A stretch of DNA of 64,000 nucleotides from Motiliproteus sp036960175 (GTDB taxonomy: Bacteria; Pseudomonadota; Gammaproteobacteria; Pseudomonadales; Balneatricaceae). A model generated the notes under the pieces. It was not told the DNA's origin, ran no database searches, and saw only the letters and a list, made by a program, of their open reading frames with translations. Shown here piece by piece: positions 8,536-17,701 of this stretch (position 1 is the first letter of the stretch; each line of letters starts with the position of its first letter). The DNA lies in the NCBI GenBank assembly GCA_036960175.1, contig JBALWH010000005.1, positions 62,001 through 126,000 on the forward strand. Direction: 5' to 3'. A program made the position numbers and the translations under genes.

Positions 8536-9648
8536 ATGCCGTTAAATACTACTGCTGAAATTATTGAAGATATCCGCCTCGGTAAAATGGTTGTCCTGAT
8601 GGATGACGAAGACCGGGAAAACGAAGGCGACCTTATTATCGCCGCCGATAAAGTGCGCACTGAAGATATTAACTTCATGGCGGTGCACGCCCGTGGCCTG
8701 ATCTGCCTGACCCTGACCCAGCAACACTGTGAACGGCTGAAACTGCCATTGATGGTGCAGGACAATGGCGCTCAGTTCTCCACCAATTTCACCCTTTCAA
8801 TCGAAGCGGCGGAAGGCGTGACTACCGGCATCTCCGCAGCAGACCGCGCCCATACCATACGCACCGCTGTGGCCGAAAACGTCAAGGTGGATGATATTGT
8901 TCAGCCCGGACATATCTTCCCGCTAATGGCCCAACCCGGCGGCGTCCTCAGCCGTGCAGGGCATACCGAAGCGGGTTGCGACCTGGCCCGCCTAGCAGGC
9001 TGCACTCCCGCCTCTGCGATCGTCGAGATCATGAATGACGACGGCAGCATGGCGCGCCGCCCGGACCTGGAAAAATTTGCCGAGAAGCACGGTCTAAAGA
9101 TCGGCACTATTGCTGACCTGATCCATTACCGCACCCTCAACGAACATACCGTTGAGCGTGGCGAGCAACACCCCCTGGAGACTGAGCACGGTCTGTTTCA
9201 GGTTACCTGCTATCATGACACCATCCAGAACTGCACTCACATCGCGCTAGTGATGGGAGAAGTCGATGAGCAACAAGCAACGCTGGTTCGTGTTCATATG
9301 GCCGACCCTATTCGCGACGTGATTGGCATCTGCTCGAAAGCCGAGCCTAAGTGGTCGCTGCGTTCATCACTGCAACGGGTGGCGGAAGAAGGTAACGGCG
9401 TAGTCGTGCTGCTAGCAGACAATAATGTTGATGATATTGGCGCCAGTCTTGATGCCTATTTCAACAAACGTCCGGCAAAGCGGATTAATACCGACGGAGC
9501 CGGCACTTATCTGACCATCGGTACCGGATCACAAATCCTCCGCGACCTGGGTGTTGGCAAAATGCGTTTGCTCAGTTCACCAGTCAAATTTAATGCATTA
9601 TCCGGTTTCGATCTGGAGATTGTAGAATTCATCCCTTTCGAAGCCTGA
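8536..9648 (+). CDS. ribBA: 3,4-dihydroxy-2-butanone-4-phosphate synthase with degenerate GTP cyclohydrolase II domain
   Basis: The N-terminal half (residues 1-200) makes the four-carbon unit of riboflavin from ribulose 5-phosphate. Its acidic loop DDEDRENEGD and the HTEAGCDLA motif are intact. Residues 205-370 have the fold of GTP cyclohydrolase II, but the three zinc cysteines of that enzyme are missing: the segment that should read SECLTG...RCDCG is MADPIRD...SKAEPKW. The second domain is therefore very unlikely to open GTP. A complete RibA is encoded at 13085 and must supply that activity. Such RibB proteins with an inactive RibA-like tail are known in gammaproteobacteria. Confidence 0.93.
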   Translation: MPLNTTAEIIEDIRLGKMVVLMDDEDRENEGDLIIAADKVRTEDINFMAVHARGLICLTLTQQHCERLKLPLMVQDNGAQFSTNFTLSIEAAEGVTTGISAADRAHTIRTAVAENVKVDDIVQPGHIFPLMAQPGGVLSRAGHTEAGCDLARLAGCTPASAIVEIMNDDGSMARRPDLEKFAEKHGLKIGTIADLIHYRTLNEHTVERGEQHPLETEHGLFQVTCYHDTIQNCTHIALVMGEVDEQQATLVRVHMADPIRDVIGICSKAEPKWSLRSSLQRVAEEGNGVVVLLADNNVDDIGASLDAYFNKRPAKRINTDGAGTYLTIGTGSQILRDLGVGKMRLLSSPVKFNALSGFDLEIVEFIPFEA

Positions 9649-9673
9649 AAGACAACTTAACAGGACTGTTTCA

Positions 9674-10147
9674 ATGACAATCAAGACAATTGAAGGCACT
9701 TTCACTGAAAATGACGGCAAATACGCCATCGTCGTCGGTCGCTTTAACGCCTTTGTAGTGGAAAGCCTGGTGGCAGGCGCCATCGACGTGCTGAAACGCC
9801 ATGGCATCAGCGAAGACAACATCCGCATTGTGCGCGTACCCGGTGCGTTCGAAATCCCACTCGCGGTAAAAAAACTGGCGGAGCAGAAGCAAGAAGATGC
9901 AATCATCGCTCTAGGAGCTGTGATTCGTGGCGGCACGCCGCATTTTGAATACGTCAGCGCCGAAAGCTCCAAGGGCGTTGGTCAGGTATCACTGGACTTC
10001 GGCATCCCCGTCGCCAATGGCATCCTGACGGTTAATTCCATTGAGCAAGCAATCGAGCGTTCCGGCACCAAGGCTGGCAACAAAGGCGCTGAAGCCGCAC
10101 TGACCGCCTTGGAAATGGTCAGCGTAATGCGCCAACTAGAGGGCTGA
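9674..10147 (+). CDS. ribH: 6,7-dimethyl-8-ribityllumazine synthase
   Basis: The beta subunit condenses the pyrimidine and the butanone phosphate to the lumazine that RibE uses. The 157 residues fit the family. Characteristic motifs are GRFNAFVVESLV, PGAFEIPLAVK and GAVIRGGTPHFEYV, the last containing the catalytic histidine. It lies 25 bases after ribBA and four bases before the nusB start, within the same unit. The expected product is an icosahedral or pentameric cytosolic assembly. Confidence 0.97.
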   Translation: MTIKTIEGTFTENDGKYAIVVGRFNAFVVESLVAGAIDVLKRHGISEDNIRIVRVPGAFEIPLAVKKLAEQKQEDAIIALGAVIRGGTPHFEYVSAESSKGVGQVSLDFGIPVANGILTVNSIEQAIERSGTKAGNKGAEAALTALEMVSVMRQLEG

Positions 10148-10151
10148 TCGG

Positions 10152-10631
10152 GTGACTGAAGCAGAGAATACACCCATCGTAAAGAAGAAGAAAAAGCCGT
10201 CGAAGACAGAAATGCGCCGGGAAGCCCGCAGCTTTGCCTTACAGGCGCTTTACCAGTGGCATATCGCCGGTGCGGTTTTGAATGAGATCGAAGCGCAGTT
10301 TCAGACCGAACAAGACATGACTCGCACTGACATGGAACTGTTTACTGAGCTGCTGCACAGCATTCCTGCCCAGATCACCGAGCTGGACGAGCTGATTGCT
10401 CCTTGCCTAGACCGGAAGCTAGGAGACCTAGACCCGATTGAGCTTAACGTGCTGCGCATCGGCACCTTTGAGCTGCAGTCCAGAATTCAGGTCCCTTACC
10501 GGGTTGCCATCAATGAGTCCGTCAACCTGGCCAAAACCTTCGGTGCTACCGACAGCCACAAGTACGTTAATGGGGTATTGGACAAGCTGGCCAAATCTCT
10601 ACGCGCTACGGAAGTAAATGCCCGTCGTTAG
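10152..10631 (+). CDS. nusB: Transcription antitermination factor NusB
   Basis: NusB binds boxA RNA with S10 (NusE) to stop premature termination in rRNA operons. The GTG start at 10152 lies four bases after ribH, with an AGAGGG site inside the ribH end. A basic lead (KKKKKPSKTEMRREARSFALQALYQW) flows into the all-helical NusB fold. NESVNLAKTFGATDSHKYVNGVLD is the typical C-terminal signature; the quoted stretches are within the 159 residues. The basic head is longer than in E. coli. Confidence 0.96.
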   Translation: MTEAENTPIVKKKKKPSKTEMRREARSFALQALYQWHIAGAVLNEIEAQFQTEQDMTRTDMELFTELLHSIPAQITELDELIAPCLDRKLGDLDPIELNVLRIGTFELQSRIQVPYRVAINESVNLAKTFGATDSHKYVNGVLDKLAKSLRATEVNARR

Positions 10632-10661
10632 GCGGTCATTTAGGCGACGGTTCTAACACCC

Positions 10662-11615
10662 ATGGCACTATCAGAATTCTCCCTGATCGAACGCTACTTT
10701 GCCCCACTGTGCCACAACGGCCGCGGGGTAAAGCTCGGCATCGGCGATGATTGCGCGGTGCTTGAGATACCTGCCGGGCATCAATTAGCCGTCTCCATCG
10801 ACACCTTAGTTGAAGGCACTCACTTTCTCCCCGGGACACCCGCAGCAGCCATTGCCCAACGAACCATTGGCGCCTGTCTCAGCGATCTCGCCGCTATGGG
10901 CGCAGAGCCCGCATGGATAACTCTGGCGCTATGCTTACCCGAGGCCAATGAAGCCTGGCTCAAAGCCTTCAGTAACGCTTTAGGGGACGTGATCAAACGC
11001 TGGGATATCAGCCTGGTTGGTGGTGATACCACCCGGGGCGAGCAACTCACCATCAGTATTCAGGTGCACGGCTGGGTACCTCAGGGACAAGCCTTAAAAA
11101 GATCCGGAGCCAATACCGGAGACCATATCTTTGTCACCGGCACCCTCGGCGATTCCGCCGCCGGCCTTGATCAGTTGCAACAGGGTCATTCTGATAATTG
11201 GCTAATCCAACGTTTTTATCAACCCTCTCCGCGACTGAGTACCGGTATCGAAATCCGTCCTTATGCCAGTGCAGCGATCGATATATCCGATGGTTTATTG
11301 GCCGATCTCGGACACATCCTGCAACAAAGCGGCGTTGGCGCTATAGTCGACCTTCAGGCCCTGCCTCTATCGCCACAGCTGCAAAGCCTCTACGATGCTG
11401 AGCAAGCACAGCAATGGGCCCTCAGCGGTGGCGAAGATTTCGAACTTTGCTTTTGTATCCCGGAGTCTGCGCTGCCGGAATTCCAGCAACAGATACAACA
11501 GCACCCAGTACCCTGCAGCGCCATTGGCGTGATCACTGCAGCCCCCGGCATCCAACTACAGGCTGCCGATGGCAGCCTCAGTAATACTCAACCCCAAGGT
11601 TTCCGCCATTTCTAA
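10662..11615 (+). CDS. thiL: Thiamine-monophosphate kinase
   Basis: ThiL phosphorylates thiamine monophosphate to the active cofactor thiamine diphosphate, in the cytosol. The 317 residues show the AIRS-like kinase pattern: GIGDDCAVLEIP near the N-terminus, DTLVEGTHF, the LVGGDTTRG loop and ISDGLLADLGHIL. The start is the ATG at 10662, with only a weak ribosome site, so coupling to nusB 30 bases upstream is likely. Its place between nusB and pgpA is the common order in gammaproteobacteria. Confidence 0.96.
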   Translation: MALSEFSLIERYFAPLCHNGRGVKLGIGDDCAVLEIPAGHQLAVSIDTLVEGTHFLPGTPAAAIAQRTIGACLSDLAAMGAEPAWITLALCLPEANEAWLKAFSNALGDVIKRWDISLVGGDTTRGEQLTISIQVHGWVPQGQALKRSGANTGDHIFVTGTLGDSAAGLDQLQQGHSDNWLIQRFYQPSPRLSTGIEIRPYASAAIDISDGLLADLGHILQQSGVGAIVDLQALPLSPQLQSLYDAEQAQQWALSGGEDFELCFCIPESALPEFQQQIQQHPVPCSAIGVITAAPGIQLQAADGSLSNTQPQGFRHF

Positions 11616-11644
11616 GCGGTACCAACCAAGCCAGGATATTAACC

Positions 11645-12139
11645 GTGTCTGAGCATTTAAAACCTGCCGTACTTCCTTCTCCTGATTGGAAAAACCCGAT
11701 CCACCTGCTGGCCTTTGGTTTCGGCAGCGGCGCAGCACCCAAAGCTCCTGGCACCTGGGGTACGGCGGCGGCGCTAATTCCATACCTGTTTTTGGCGGAG
11801 TTACCGCTACTACCCTATCTGGCGGTGATAGCCGTGAGTTTTATAGCAGGGATTTATATCTGTGGTCGCACCGCTGAGGATCTCGGCGTGCATGATCACG
11901 GCGGCATTGTCTGGGATGAGTTTGTCGGACTCTGGATCACCCTGATCGCGGTGCCGGGCCACTGGTCATGGATATTGGCAGGATTTGTGCTGTTTCGCTT
12001 CTTTGACATCATCAAGCCCTGGCCAATCAGCTGGGCGGACAAACAGGTCAGCGGAGGCCTGGGGATCATGCTCGATGACGTCATAGCCGGAATTTTCGCC
12101 TGGGGCTGCCTGCAGCTAGGGGTGCTGTTAATACTGTAA
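11645..12139 (+). CDS. pgpA: Phosphatidylglycerophosphatase A
   Basis: PgpA removes the phosphate from phosphatidylglycerol phosphate in the inner membrane. The GTG start at 11645 has AGGA about ten bases upstream. The 164 residues contain GSGAAPKAPGTWGT near residue 30, the acidic WDEFVGLWITL segment and DDVIAGIFAWG, all typical of the family, plus three or four hydrophobic helices. It is the last gene of the block that begins with nrdR. The next gene converges on it, 40 bases away, with no clear hairpin between. Confidence 0.94.
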   Translation: MSEHLKPAVLPSPDWKNPIHLLAFGFGSGAAPKAPGTWGTAAALIPYLFLAELPLLPYLAVIAVSFIAGIYICGRTAEDLGVHDHGGIVWDEFVGLWITLIAVPGHWSWILAGFVLFRFFDIIKPWPISWADKQVSGGLGIMLDDVIAGIFAWGCLQLGVLLIL

Positions 12140-12179
12140 ATCAGCGCTCCGCTATACCGACCCTGCTCTGAATAGGAGG

Positions 12180-12863
12180 CTATTTTTTCAGCCCCAGCAC
12201 CCGTAACCAGTGGCGACCGTCCAACAGGTTCGCCAGCGCATAGGCCAAACGACTGAACGCACAGGCGATCAACAACTGCTTCACCGCGGCCTGATCCTCT
12301 TCGCGAACATAGCTACCTTCCTTCAATAGCGGCAAAGCAAAGGCAAAACCGGCCTGCCATTCAATGGGTAGCAAAACCACATGCACCGCTGCACCGGTTA
12401 ACATACTCACCAGGGCAACAAACAACAATAAACCGGCGAAAGGGGGCAAGACAATGGCCATTAGTGGTGCTGAAAGCAGAGCGCCAGAGCCGACCCATTC
12501 ACCCAGCTTAGCCAGCCTTAGGATACCTTCTCGAAACCTCAGCACAGAGGCATCCTTGGCATCCTGAGCGGCATGACCGACCTCGAAAGCCGCCCGCACC
12601 ACCGCCGTCAAACTGCGAGTATTCATGGTTTGATCGGTCAGACAAACCACCTTAGTGCTAGCGTTGTAATGGCTGCAGTGTCGAGCACGCTTAAGCTTAA
12701 CCCGCACTAGCTTCAGTCGACGCAATAGATGAGTAACCAGCTGACCACCGGTACCGGGAATATCCTTACGCTGCACACTATACTTATAGAAAACGTATCG
12801 AGCCCAAATTTTAGGAGCTGCCAGCAACAGAGCCAAGGCCAGCCCGATAAAGAGCAGGTCCAT
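12180..12863 (-). CDS. Putative membrane zinc metallopeptidase family protein (YugP-like), catalytic motif altered
   Basis: The protein resembles the YugP family of neutral zinc metallopeptidases: an N-terminal membrane helix, a soluble segment (GTGGQLVTHLL, KVVCLTDQTMNTRSLTAVV), then several membrane helices around residues 130-185. The ATG at 12863 is preferred over the one seven codons upstream, because AAGGA lies about nine bases before it. In the family the active site reads HEVGHA; here it is F93-E94-V95-G96-H97, so the first zinc histidine is replaced by phenylalanine. The protein may have lost peptidase activity. It stands alone between convergent pgpA and divergent ribA. Confidence 0.75.
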   Translation of the reverse strand: MDLLFIGLALALLLAAPKIWARYVFYKYSVQRKDIPGTGGQLVTHLLRRLKLVRVKLKRARHCSHYNASTKVVCLTDQTMNTRSLTAVVRAAFEVGHAAQDAKDASVLRFREGILRLAKLGEWVGSGALLSAPLMAIVLPPFAGLLLFVALVSMLTGAAVHVVLLPIEWQAGFAFALPLLKEGSYVREEDQAAVKQLLIACAFSRLAYALANLLDGRHWLRVLGLKK

Positions 12864-13084
12864 AGTGACAATCCTTCTTGGCATACAGGTGGTAATAAAT
12901 TCGCCGTTCGCCCGTCTAACGCAGCAAAGCTGAGCGGCACCTGATCGAATTCGTCATTGCTAAAATAACGGATATAGTTTTAGGTATAGCAAATAGCCGC
13001 CGGTTTTGCCCAGCGTATTATAAGTTCGCCAATAACCAAGTGGGTTGATAGAATATGCATCCCACTTTTTAAGGAAGTTGTTCT

Positions 13085-13690
13085 GTGACTGTTCGCTACG
13101 TAGCCTCATCTCAATTGCCAACCCCCTGGGGTACATTCCAGATGCATGGCTTTGAAGATTTAACCAGTGGCAAAGAACATGTGGTGCTCAGCATGGGGGA
13201 ATTTAACGATAACGAGCCGGCATTGGCCCGTATCCACTCCGAGTGCCTTACCGGTGACGCACTATTCAGTATGCGCTGTGATTGCGGCTTCCAATTGCAG
13301 GAAGCACTGAAGCGCATTGCCGAAGAAGGTCGCGGCGTGCTGCTGTATCTACGCCAGGAAGGTCGTGGCATCGGCTTGCTGAATAAGATCAAAGCCTATC
13401 ACCTGCAGGACGGTGGTGCAGATACCGTTGAGGCCAATGAACAACTGGGGTTTGAGGCCGATCTGCGTGATTACAGCATGTGCATCAACATGTTGGAGCA
13501 CTTGGGCATCAAAGAAGTCCGGCTAATGACCAACAACCCCCGGAAGGTAGATGCACTGAAAAAATTCGGCGTTCCTGTCACCAAACGGGAACCCTTGCAG
13601 GTGGGTAAAAACCGCCATAACGAGGATTACTTGGCGACCAAAGCGGGTAAGCTCGGCCACATGATGAGCGAACATCACTTCAAAGAATAA
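13085..13690 (+). CDS. ribA: GTP cyclohydrolase II
   Basis: RibA opens the imidazole ring of GTP, the committed step of riboflavin synthesis. The GTG start has AAGGA upstream and gives 201 residues, close to the E. coli 196. All three zinc cysteines are present (C54, C65, C67 in SECLTG...RCDCG), as is the RQEGRGIGLLNKI catalytic loop. It complements the inactive RibA-like domain of the ribBA product at 8536. It is separated from the rib block by two genes and converges with dxs, whose stop is only six bases away. Confidence 0.97.
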   Translation: MTVRYVASSQLPTPWGTFQMHGFEDLTSGKEHVVLSMGEFNDNEPALARIHSECLTGDALFSMRCDCGFQLQEALKRIAEEGRGVLLYLRQEGRGIGLLNKIKAYHLQDGGADTVEANEQLGFEADLRDYSMCINMLEHLGIKEVRLMTNNPRKVDALKKFGVPVTKREPLQVGKNRHNEDYLATKAGKLGHMMSEHHFKE

Positions 13691-13695
13691 GCCAC

Positions 13696-15519
13696 CTAGC
13701 TGGTTTCTGAGTCAGTCGCCAGCCGCTGTTTTATCCGAGCCTCAATACCGACGGCATCCAGGCCCTGCTGCGACAGCAGATCAGCAGCCTTACCATGAGT
13801 GATAAAGTCATCCCCTAGCCCCAGATTCAAGACCTTTACGGCCAGCGATTGCGCCAGCACATACTGATTCACCAGCGAACCCGCACCACCAATCAAAGCG
13901 TTCTCCTCAAGGGTCACCAAGAGCGAGTGAGTCTCTGACAATGCCTTAATACGCTGCTGGTCCATTGGTTTGACGAACCGCATATCCACCACCGTCATAT
14001 CCAAGCGTTCAGCAACAATAATGGCCTCCGACATCAAGCTGCCGAAGCATAGTATGGCGACCCCGCGCCCTTCTCGAACCAATCGGCTTTCGCCGATAGC
14101 CAGGGTTCCCAAACCAGAGAAAAGAGTCTGCCCGGAGCCCAGTCCACGGGGATAACGCACACAGGCAGGGCCATTGTGCTGATAGCCCGTGGCCAGTAGC
14201 AACCTTGTTTCGGCCTCTCCAGAAGGAGTCATAATCAGCAGGTTAGGGACACAGTTCAGAAAGCTCAGATCAAAACTACCATGATGAGTCGGACCGTCTT
14301 CCCCCACCAGTCCCGCGCGATCAATGGCGAACAGCACATCAAGCTGCTGCAAAGCCACATCGTGGATCAGCTGATCATAACCCCGTTGCAAAAAGGTAGA
14401 GTAGATCGCCACGACCGGCTTGGCACCCTGACAAGCCAAACCACCGGCCAGTGTAATGGCATGCTGCTCGGCGATGGCAACATCGAAAAAGCGCTTTGGA
14501 AAACGTCGGGAAAAATCCACCATCCCCGAGCCTTCACTCATCGCTGGAGTAATGGCAACCAAGCGCTCATCCACCGAGGCCTGATCACAGAGCCAAGAAC
14601 CAAACACTTTGGAATAGGAAATTCCCAGCTCGTTACTAGAGACTTCCGCCTTAAGCTTCAGCTCTTCAGGGCTGAGTAATTTGGTAATGGCGTGATAACC
14701 CACCGGGTCTGATTCCGCTGGTTGAAAGCCCTTGCCTTTGGTGGTCAACAGATGTAAAAACTGCGGTCCTTTAGCCGTTTTAAGGCGCTGCAATACTGGT
14801 AGCAGCTGCCCGAAGTCGTGCCCATCGACCGGTCCGCTGTATGCGAACTCAAGGGCCTCAAACAAAGCAGCACTGGTGCTGGCCCCAGTACGGCCACGAC
14901 CCCCTTTAAGATTTTTAGCTAAATAAGTAGCGAGACCGCCCTCGTTATGAGAGATCGACATATCATTATCGTTAAGGATAACCAACAGATCACAATCAGT
15001 ATGGGCCGCGTGATTCAAGGCCTCAAAGGCCATACCACCGGTCATCGCACCATCACCAATAATCGCCACGCTACGGTTTTCCCGACCACTGATTTTATCG
15101 GCTAATGCCATGCCTAAGGCGGCACTAATAGAGGTGCTCGAATGACCCACACCAAAATCATCATATGGACTTTCATGACGTTTCGGGAAAGGTGCCAAAC
15201 CATCCTGACGACGTATAGTCAGCATCTGCTCCCGGCGCCCAGTGATCACCTTATGAGGATAACATTGATGGCCCACGTCCCAGACCAGATGATCATCAGG
15301 AGTATGAAAAACGTAGTGCAACGCCAGCGTTAATTCCACCATTCCCAAACCCGCACCAAAATGGCCCCCGGTCTGGCCGACGGAATAGAGTAAAAAACTG
15401 CGCAACTGCTCGGCCAATTCTGGCAGTAAGGCAGGATCCAGAGCTCTTAAACAAGCGGGATCATCGATAGCATCCAGCAACGGAGTATCGGGTCGATTGG
15501 TCGGAATTTCTGTAAACAT
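13696..15519 (-). CDS. dxs: 1-deoxy-D-xylulose-5-phosphate synthase
   Basis: This thiamine-diphosphate enzyme joins pyruvate and glyceraldehyde 3-phosphate in the first step of the non-mevalonate isoprenoid pathway. The ATG at 15519 gives 607 residues. The GDGAMTGGMAFEAL motif binds the cofactor, SISHNEGGL follows it, and the transketolase-like central and C-terminal domains are complete (AEQHAITLAGGLA, DRAGLVGEDGPTHHG). It is the last gene of the xseB-ispA-dxs operon and begins 18 bases after the ispA stop. ThiL in the same window makes its cofactor. Confidence 0.97.
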   Translation of the reverse strand: MFTEIPTNRPDTPLLDAIDDPACLRALDPALLPELAEQLRSFLLYSVGQTGGHFGAGLGMVELTLALHYVFHTPDDHLVWDVGHQCYPHKVITGRREQMLTIRRQDGLAPFPKRHESPYDDFGVGHSSTSISAALGMALADKISGRENRSVAIIGDGAMTGGMAFEALNHAAHTDCDLLVILNDNDMSISHNEGGLATYLAKNLKGGRGRTGASTSAALFEALEFAYSGPVDGHDFGQLLPVLQRLKTAKGPQFLHLLTTKGKGFQPAESDPVGYHAITKLLSPEELKLKAEVSSNELGISYSKVFGSWLCDQASVDERLVAITPAMSEGSGMVDFSRRFPKRFFDVAIAEQHAITLAGGLACQGAKPVVAIYSTFLQRGYDQLIHDVALQQLDVLFAIDRAGLVGEDGPTHHGSFDLSFLNCVPNLLIMTPSGEAETRLLLATGYQHNGPACVRYPRGLGSGQTLFSGLGTLAIGESRLVREGRGVAILCFGSLMSEAIIVAERLDMTVVDMRFVKPMDQQRIKALSETHSLLVTLEENALIGGAGSLVNQYVLAQSLAVKVLNLGLGDDFITHGKAADLLSQQGLDAVGIEARIKQRLATDSETS

Positions 15520-15537
15520 CAAAAACCAGCTGTAAGG

Positions 15538-16419
15538 TTAGTGGTTACGTTTGACAACATAATCTGCCAATTGCCGTAGTAGCGATGCACGCTCACCAAG
15601 TGGCGACAGGGCATCCAAGGCTTGTTGGTGCAGCTGTAGCGCTTTTTCCTTGGCCTGCTCCATCCCCAGCAAAGACGGGTAAGTCGCTTTGTTAGCCGCC
15701 AAATCGGAGCCTTGGGGCTTACCCAAAGTCTGGGTGTCACTCTCTATATCAAGAATGTCATCCTGCACCTGAAAGGCCAAGCCTATAGCCGTCGCATACT
15801 GGTCCAGGGCAAGCAATACGGTTTCATCTGCGTCCGCAGCCAAGGCCCCCATGCGTACACTGGCACGGATCAATGCACCGGTTTTCAGACCATGCATCCG
15901 TTCCAGCGCCTGCACATCTAAATGTGAATCCACCGCGCACATATCTATAGATTGCCCGGCGACCATACCTTTATCGCCACTAGCACTACTTAGAGTGCGA
16001 ACTATCTCCAACTGCTGAGCGGCTTGCAGGTACTCTATTGGCGCGGCCAGAACCTCAAAGGCCAACGCCTGCAGAGCATCACCGGCTAAAATAGCGGTCG
16101 CCTCATCAAAGGCAATATGGCAGGTAGGTTTGCCGCGACGCAGATCATCGTCGTCCATGGCAGGCAAATCATCATGAATCAGCGAATAAGCATGGATACA
16201 TTCGACAGCAGCCGCGGCTGGATCTGCCGCCGCTAGCGCTCCTCCAGCTGCTTCGCAGGCGGCGTAAACCAGCACTGGACGCAGCCGCTTGCCACCGTTA
16301 AAGGTGCTGTAATGCATGGCATCAAATAGTTTCGGCGCGGTTACCGTCTGCTGCAGATAATGCTCAAGCTGACGGTCTACACGCAGGCGCCACTGGTCAA
16401 CGCTTGTGGAAAAACTCAT
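15538..16419 (-). CDS. ispA: Farnesyl diphosphate synthase (polyprenyl synthetase)
   Basis: IspA condenses dimethylallyl and isopentenyl diphosphates to geranyl and farnesyl diphosphate. Both aspartate-rich motifs are intact: DDLPAMDDDD after LIH, and DDILD in FQVQDDILDIE. The 293 residues fit the short-chain E-type synthases. Its ATG overlaps the xseB stop by one base and dxs follows it, so three genes are transcribed together. Chain length cannot be proved from sequence alone, but the operon context is that of ispA. Confidence 0.95.
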   Translation of the reverse strand: MSFSTSVDQWRLRVDRQLEHYLQQTVTAPKLFDAMHYSTFNGGKRLRPVLVYAACEAAGGALAAADPAAAAVECIHAYSLIHDDLPAMDDDDLRRGKPTCHIAFDEATAILAGDALQALAFEVLAAPIEYLQAAQQLEIVRTLSSASGDKGMVAGQSIDMCAVDSHLDVQALERMHGLKTGALIRASVRMGALAADADETVLLALDQYATAIGLAFQVQDDILDIESDTQTLGKPQGSDLAANKATYPSLLGMEQAKEKALQLHQQALDALSPLGERASLLRQLADYVVKRNH

Positions 16420-16658
16420 TACTCTGGTTCCGACTTCAACGGCTCAGCAATTACTTCACCATTTTGCTCTATCAAGACCTGAACCCGCTGCTCTGCCTGA
16501 GCCAAACGTTGCTGACAGTCACGGGTTAACCGGACCCCTTCCTCAAAAGCGCCCAGAGACTCTTCCAGAGACATATCGCCCTGTTCCATTTGCGCCACTA
16601 GACGCTCAAGATCGCCCAAACTTTGCTCAAAATCAGGTTCTTTTTTCTTACGCGGCAT
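16419..16658 (-). CDS. xseB: Exodeoxyribonuclease VII small subunit
   Basis: XseB partners XseA in the single-strand exonuclease VII. The 79 residues show the expected helical pattern FEQSLGDLERLVAQMEQG...LEESLGAFEEG, with a basic start (MPRKKKEP). It is the first gene of the operon with ispA and dxs, an arrangement widely kept in gammaproteobacteria. The xseA gene is not in this window. It is divergent from pomA. Confidence 0.95.
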   Translation of the reverse strand: MPRKKKEPDFEQSLGDLERLVAQMEQGDMSLEESLGAFEEGVRLTRDCQQRLAQAEQRVQVLIEQNGEVIAEPLKSEPE

Positions 16659-16830
16659 AATTCATATCTTTTCATCGTGATCAAGACCGCCAACCCTACC
16701 TTAGGCCCTGATAACGGTCAATTCGGAGGCCTATTGTGCCACGACTATTGCGTCCACCACATCAGCATCTAATAGTTTCTAACAAATACTCAAAAAAACG
16801 CCTCAGCACACAGATTATAAAGTGTAATTT

Positions 16831-16840
16831 TTGCTATTAT
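16831..16840 (+). promoter_or_regulatory. Possible pomA promoter (extended -10)
   Basis: TGCTATTAT at 16832-16840 resembles an extended -10 element about 70 bases before the pomA start; no good -35 is seen. It does not clearly match the flagellar sigma-28 consensus. Confidence 0.3.
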
Positions 16841-16912
16841 TGTGAGTCCCTTATCATTACCCTACCTAATTAGAACTTAGCAGCCTCATCAGCACTTCTT
16901 AGAGGAATATCG

Positions 16913-17680
16913 GTGGATATCGCAACACTCATAGGCCTCCTCGGCTCGTTCGGCATCGTCATTTCCGCCATCGTACTAGGCGGTAGCGCTGGCATGTTTG
17001 TTAACCCCCCTTCAATTCTGATTGTTATCGGGGGTTCGTTGATGGTGGTAATGATGAAGTTCACCCTCAGTGGATTTCTGGGCGCCGGAAAAGTCGCAGC
17101 TAAAGCATTTATGTTTAAATCTACTTCACTGGACGAGCTGATTGCCGAGGCCGTAGAGCTAGCGGATGCTGCCCGTAAAGGTGGATTACTGTCTCTAGAA
17201 GAGAAAGAAGTCAGCAATGACTTTATGCAAGGCGGGATTCAGCTACTGGTAGACGGTCATGACCCTGAGGTCGTAAAGACGCTACTGAGTAAAGACAAGG
17301 CCCAGGCAGAATCCAGACACGAATTAGGCGCAGAAGTCTTTAAGGCCCTGGGCGCTGTCGCTCCGGCGATGGGCATGATCGGAACCTTGGTAGGCTTGGT
17401 ACAGATGCTTGCCAATATGGACGATCCGAAGTCCATCGGCCCGGCGATGGCTGTTGCACTCTTAACCACCCTATACGGCGCTATAATCGCCACCATGGTG
17501 GCAGAACCCATTGCCGATAAGTTGACCCGTCGCCGTGATGAAGAAGCCACCAACAAGGCGCTGATTATTGATGGTTTACTGGCCATCCAGGCCGGCCAAA
17601 ACCCTCGCGTTATCGAATCAATGCTTAAGAACTATTTGCCTGAAAACAAACGAGGCTCCTCCAGCGAAGCTGAAGTCTAA
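16913..17680 (+). CDS. pomA: Flagellar motor stator protein PomA
   Basis: PomA, with PomB, forms the ion channel that drives flagellar rotation in the inner membrane. The GTG start at 16913 gives 255 residues, matching Vibrio PomA in length and nearly throughout in sequence (DIATLIGLLGSF, VLGGSAGMFVNPPS, APAMGMIGTLVGLVQML, GPAMAVALLTTLYGA). Four transmembrane helices are visible, with the cytoplasmic loop between helices 2 and 3 carrying the charged residues that meet the rotor. The similarity is to sodium-type stators; ion choice is inferred. Confidence 0.94.
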   Translation: MDIATLIGLLGSFGIVISAIVLGGSAGMFVNPPSILIVIGGSLMVVMMKFTLSGFLGAGKVAAKAFMFKSTSLDELIAEAVELADAARKGGLLSLEEKEVSNDFMQGGIQLLVDGHDPEVVKTLLSKDKAQAESRHELGAEVFKALGAVAPAMGMIGTLVGLVQMLANMDDPKSIGPAMAVALLTTLYGAIIATMVAEPIADKLTRRRDEEATNKALIIDGLLAIQAGQNPRVIESMLKNYLPENKRGSSSEAEV

Positions 17681-17701
17681 CGCGGCCGAGCGGATTACAG
17701 A

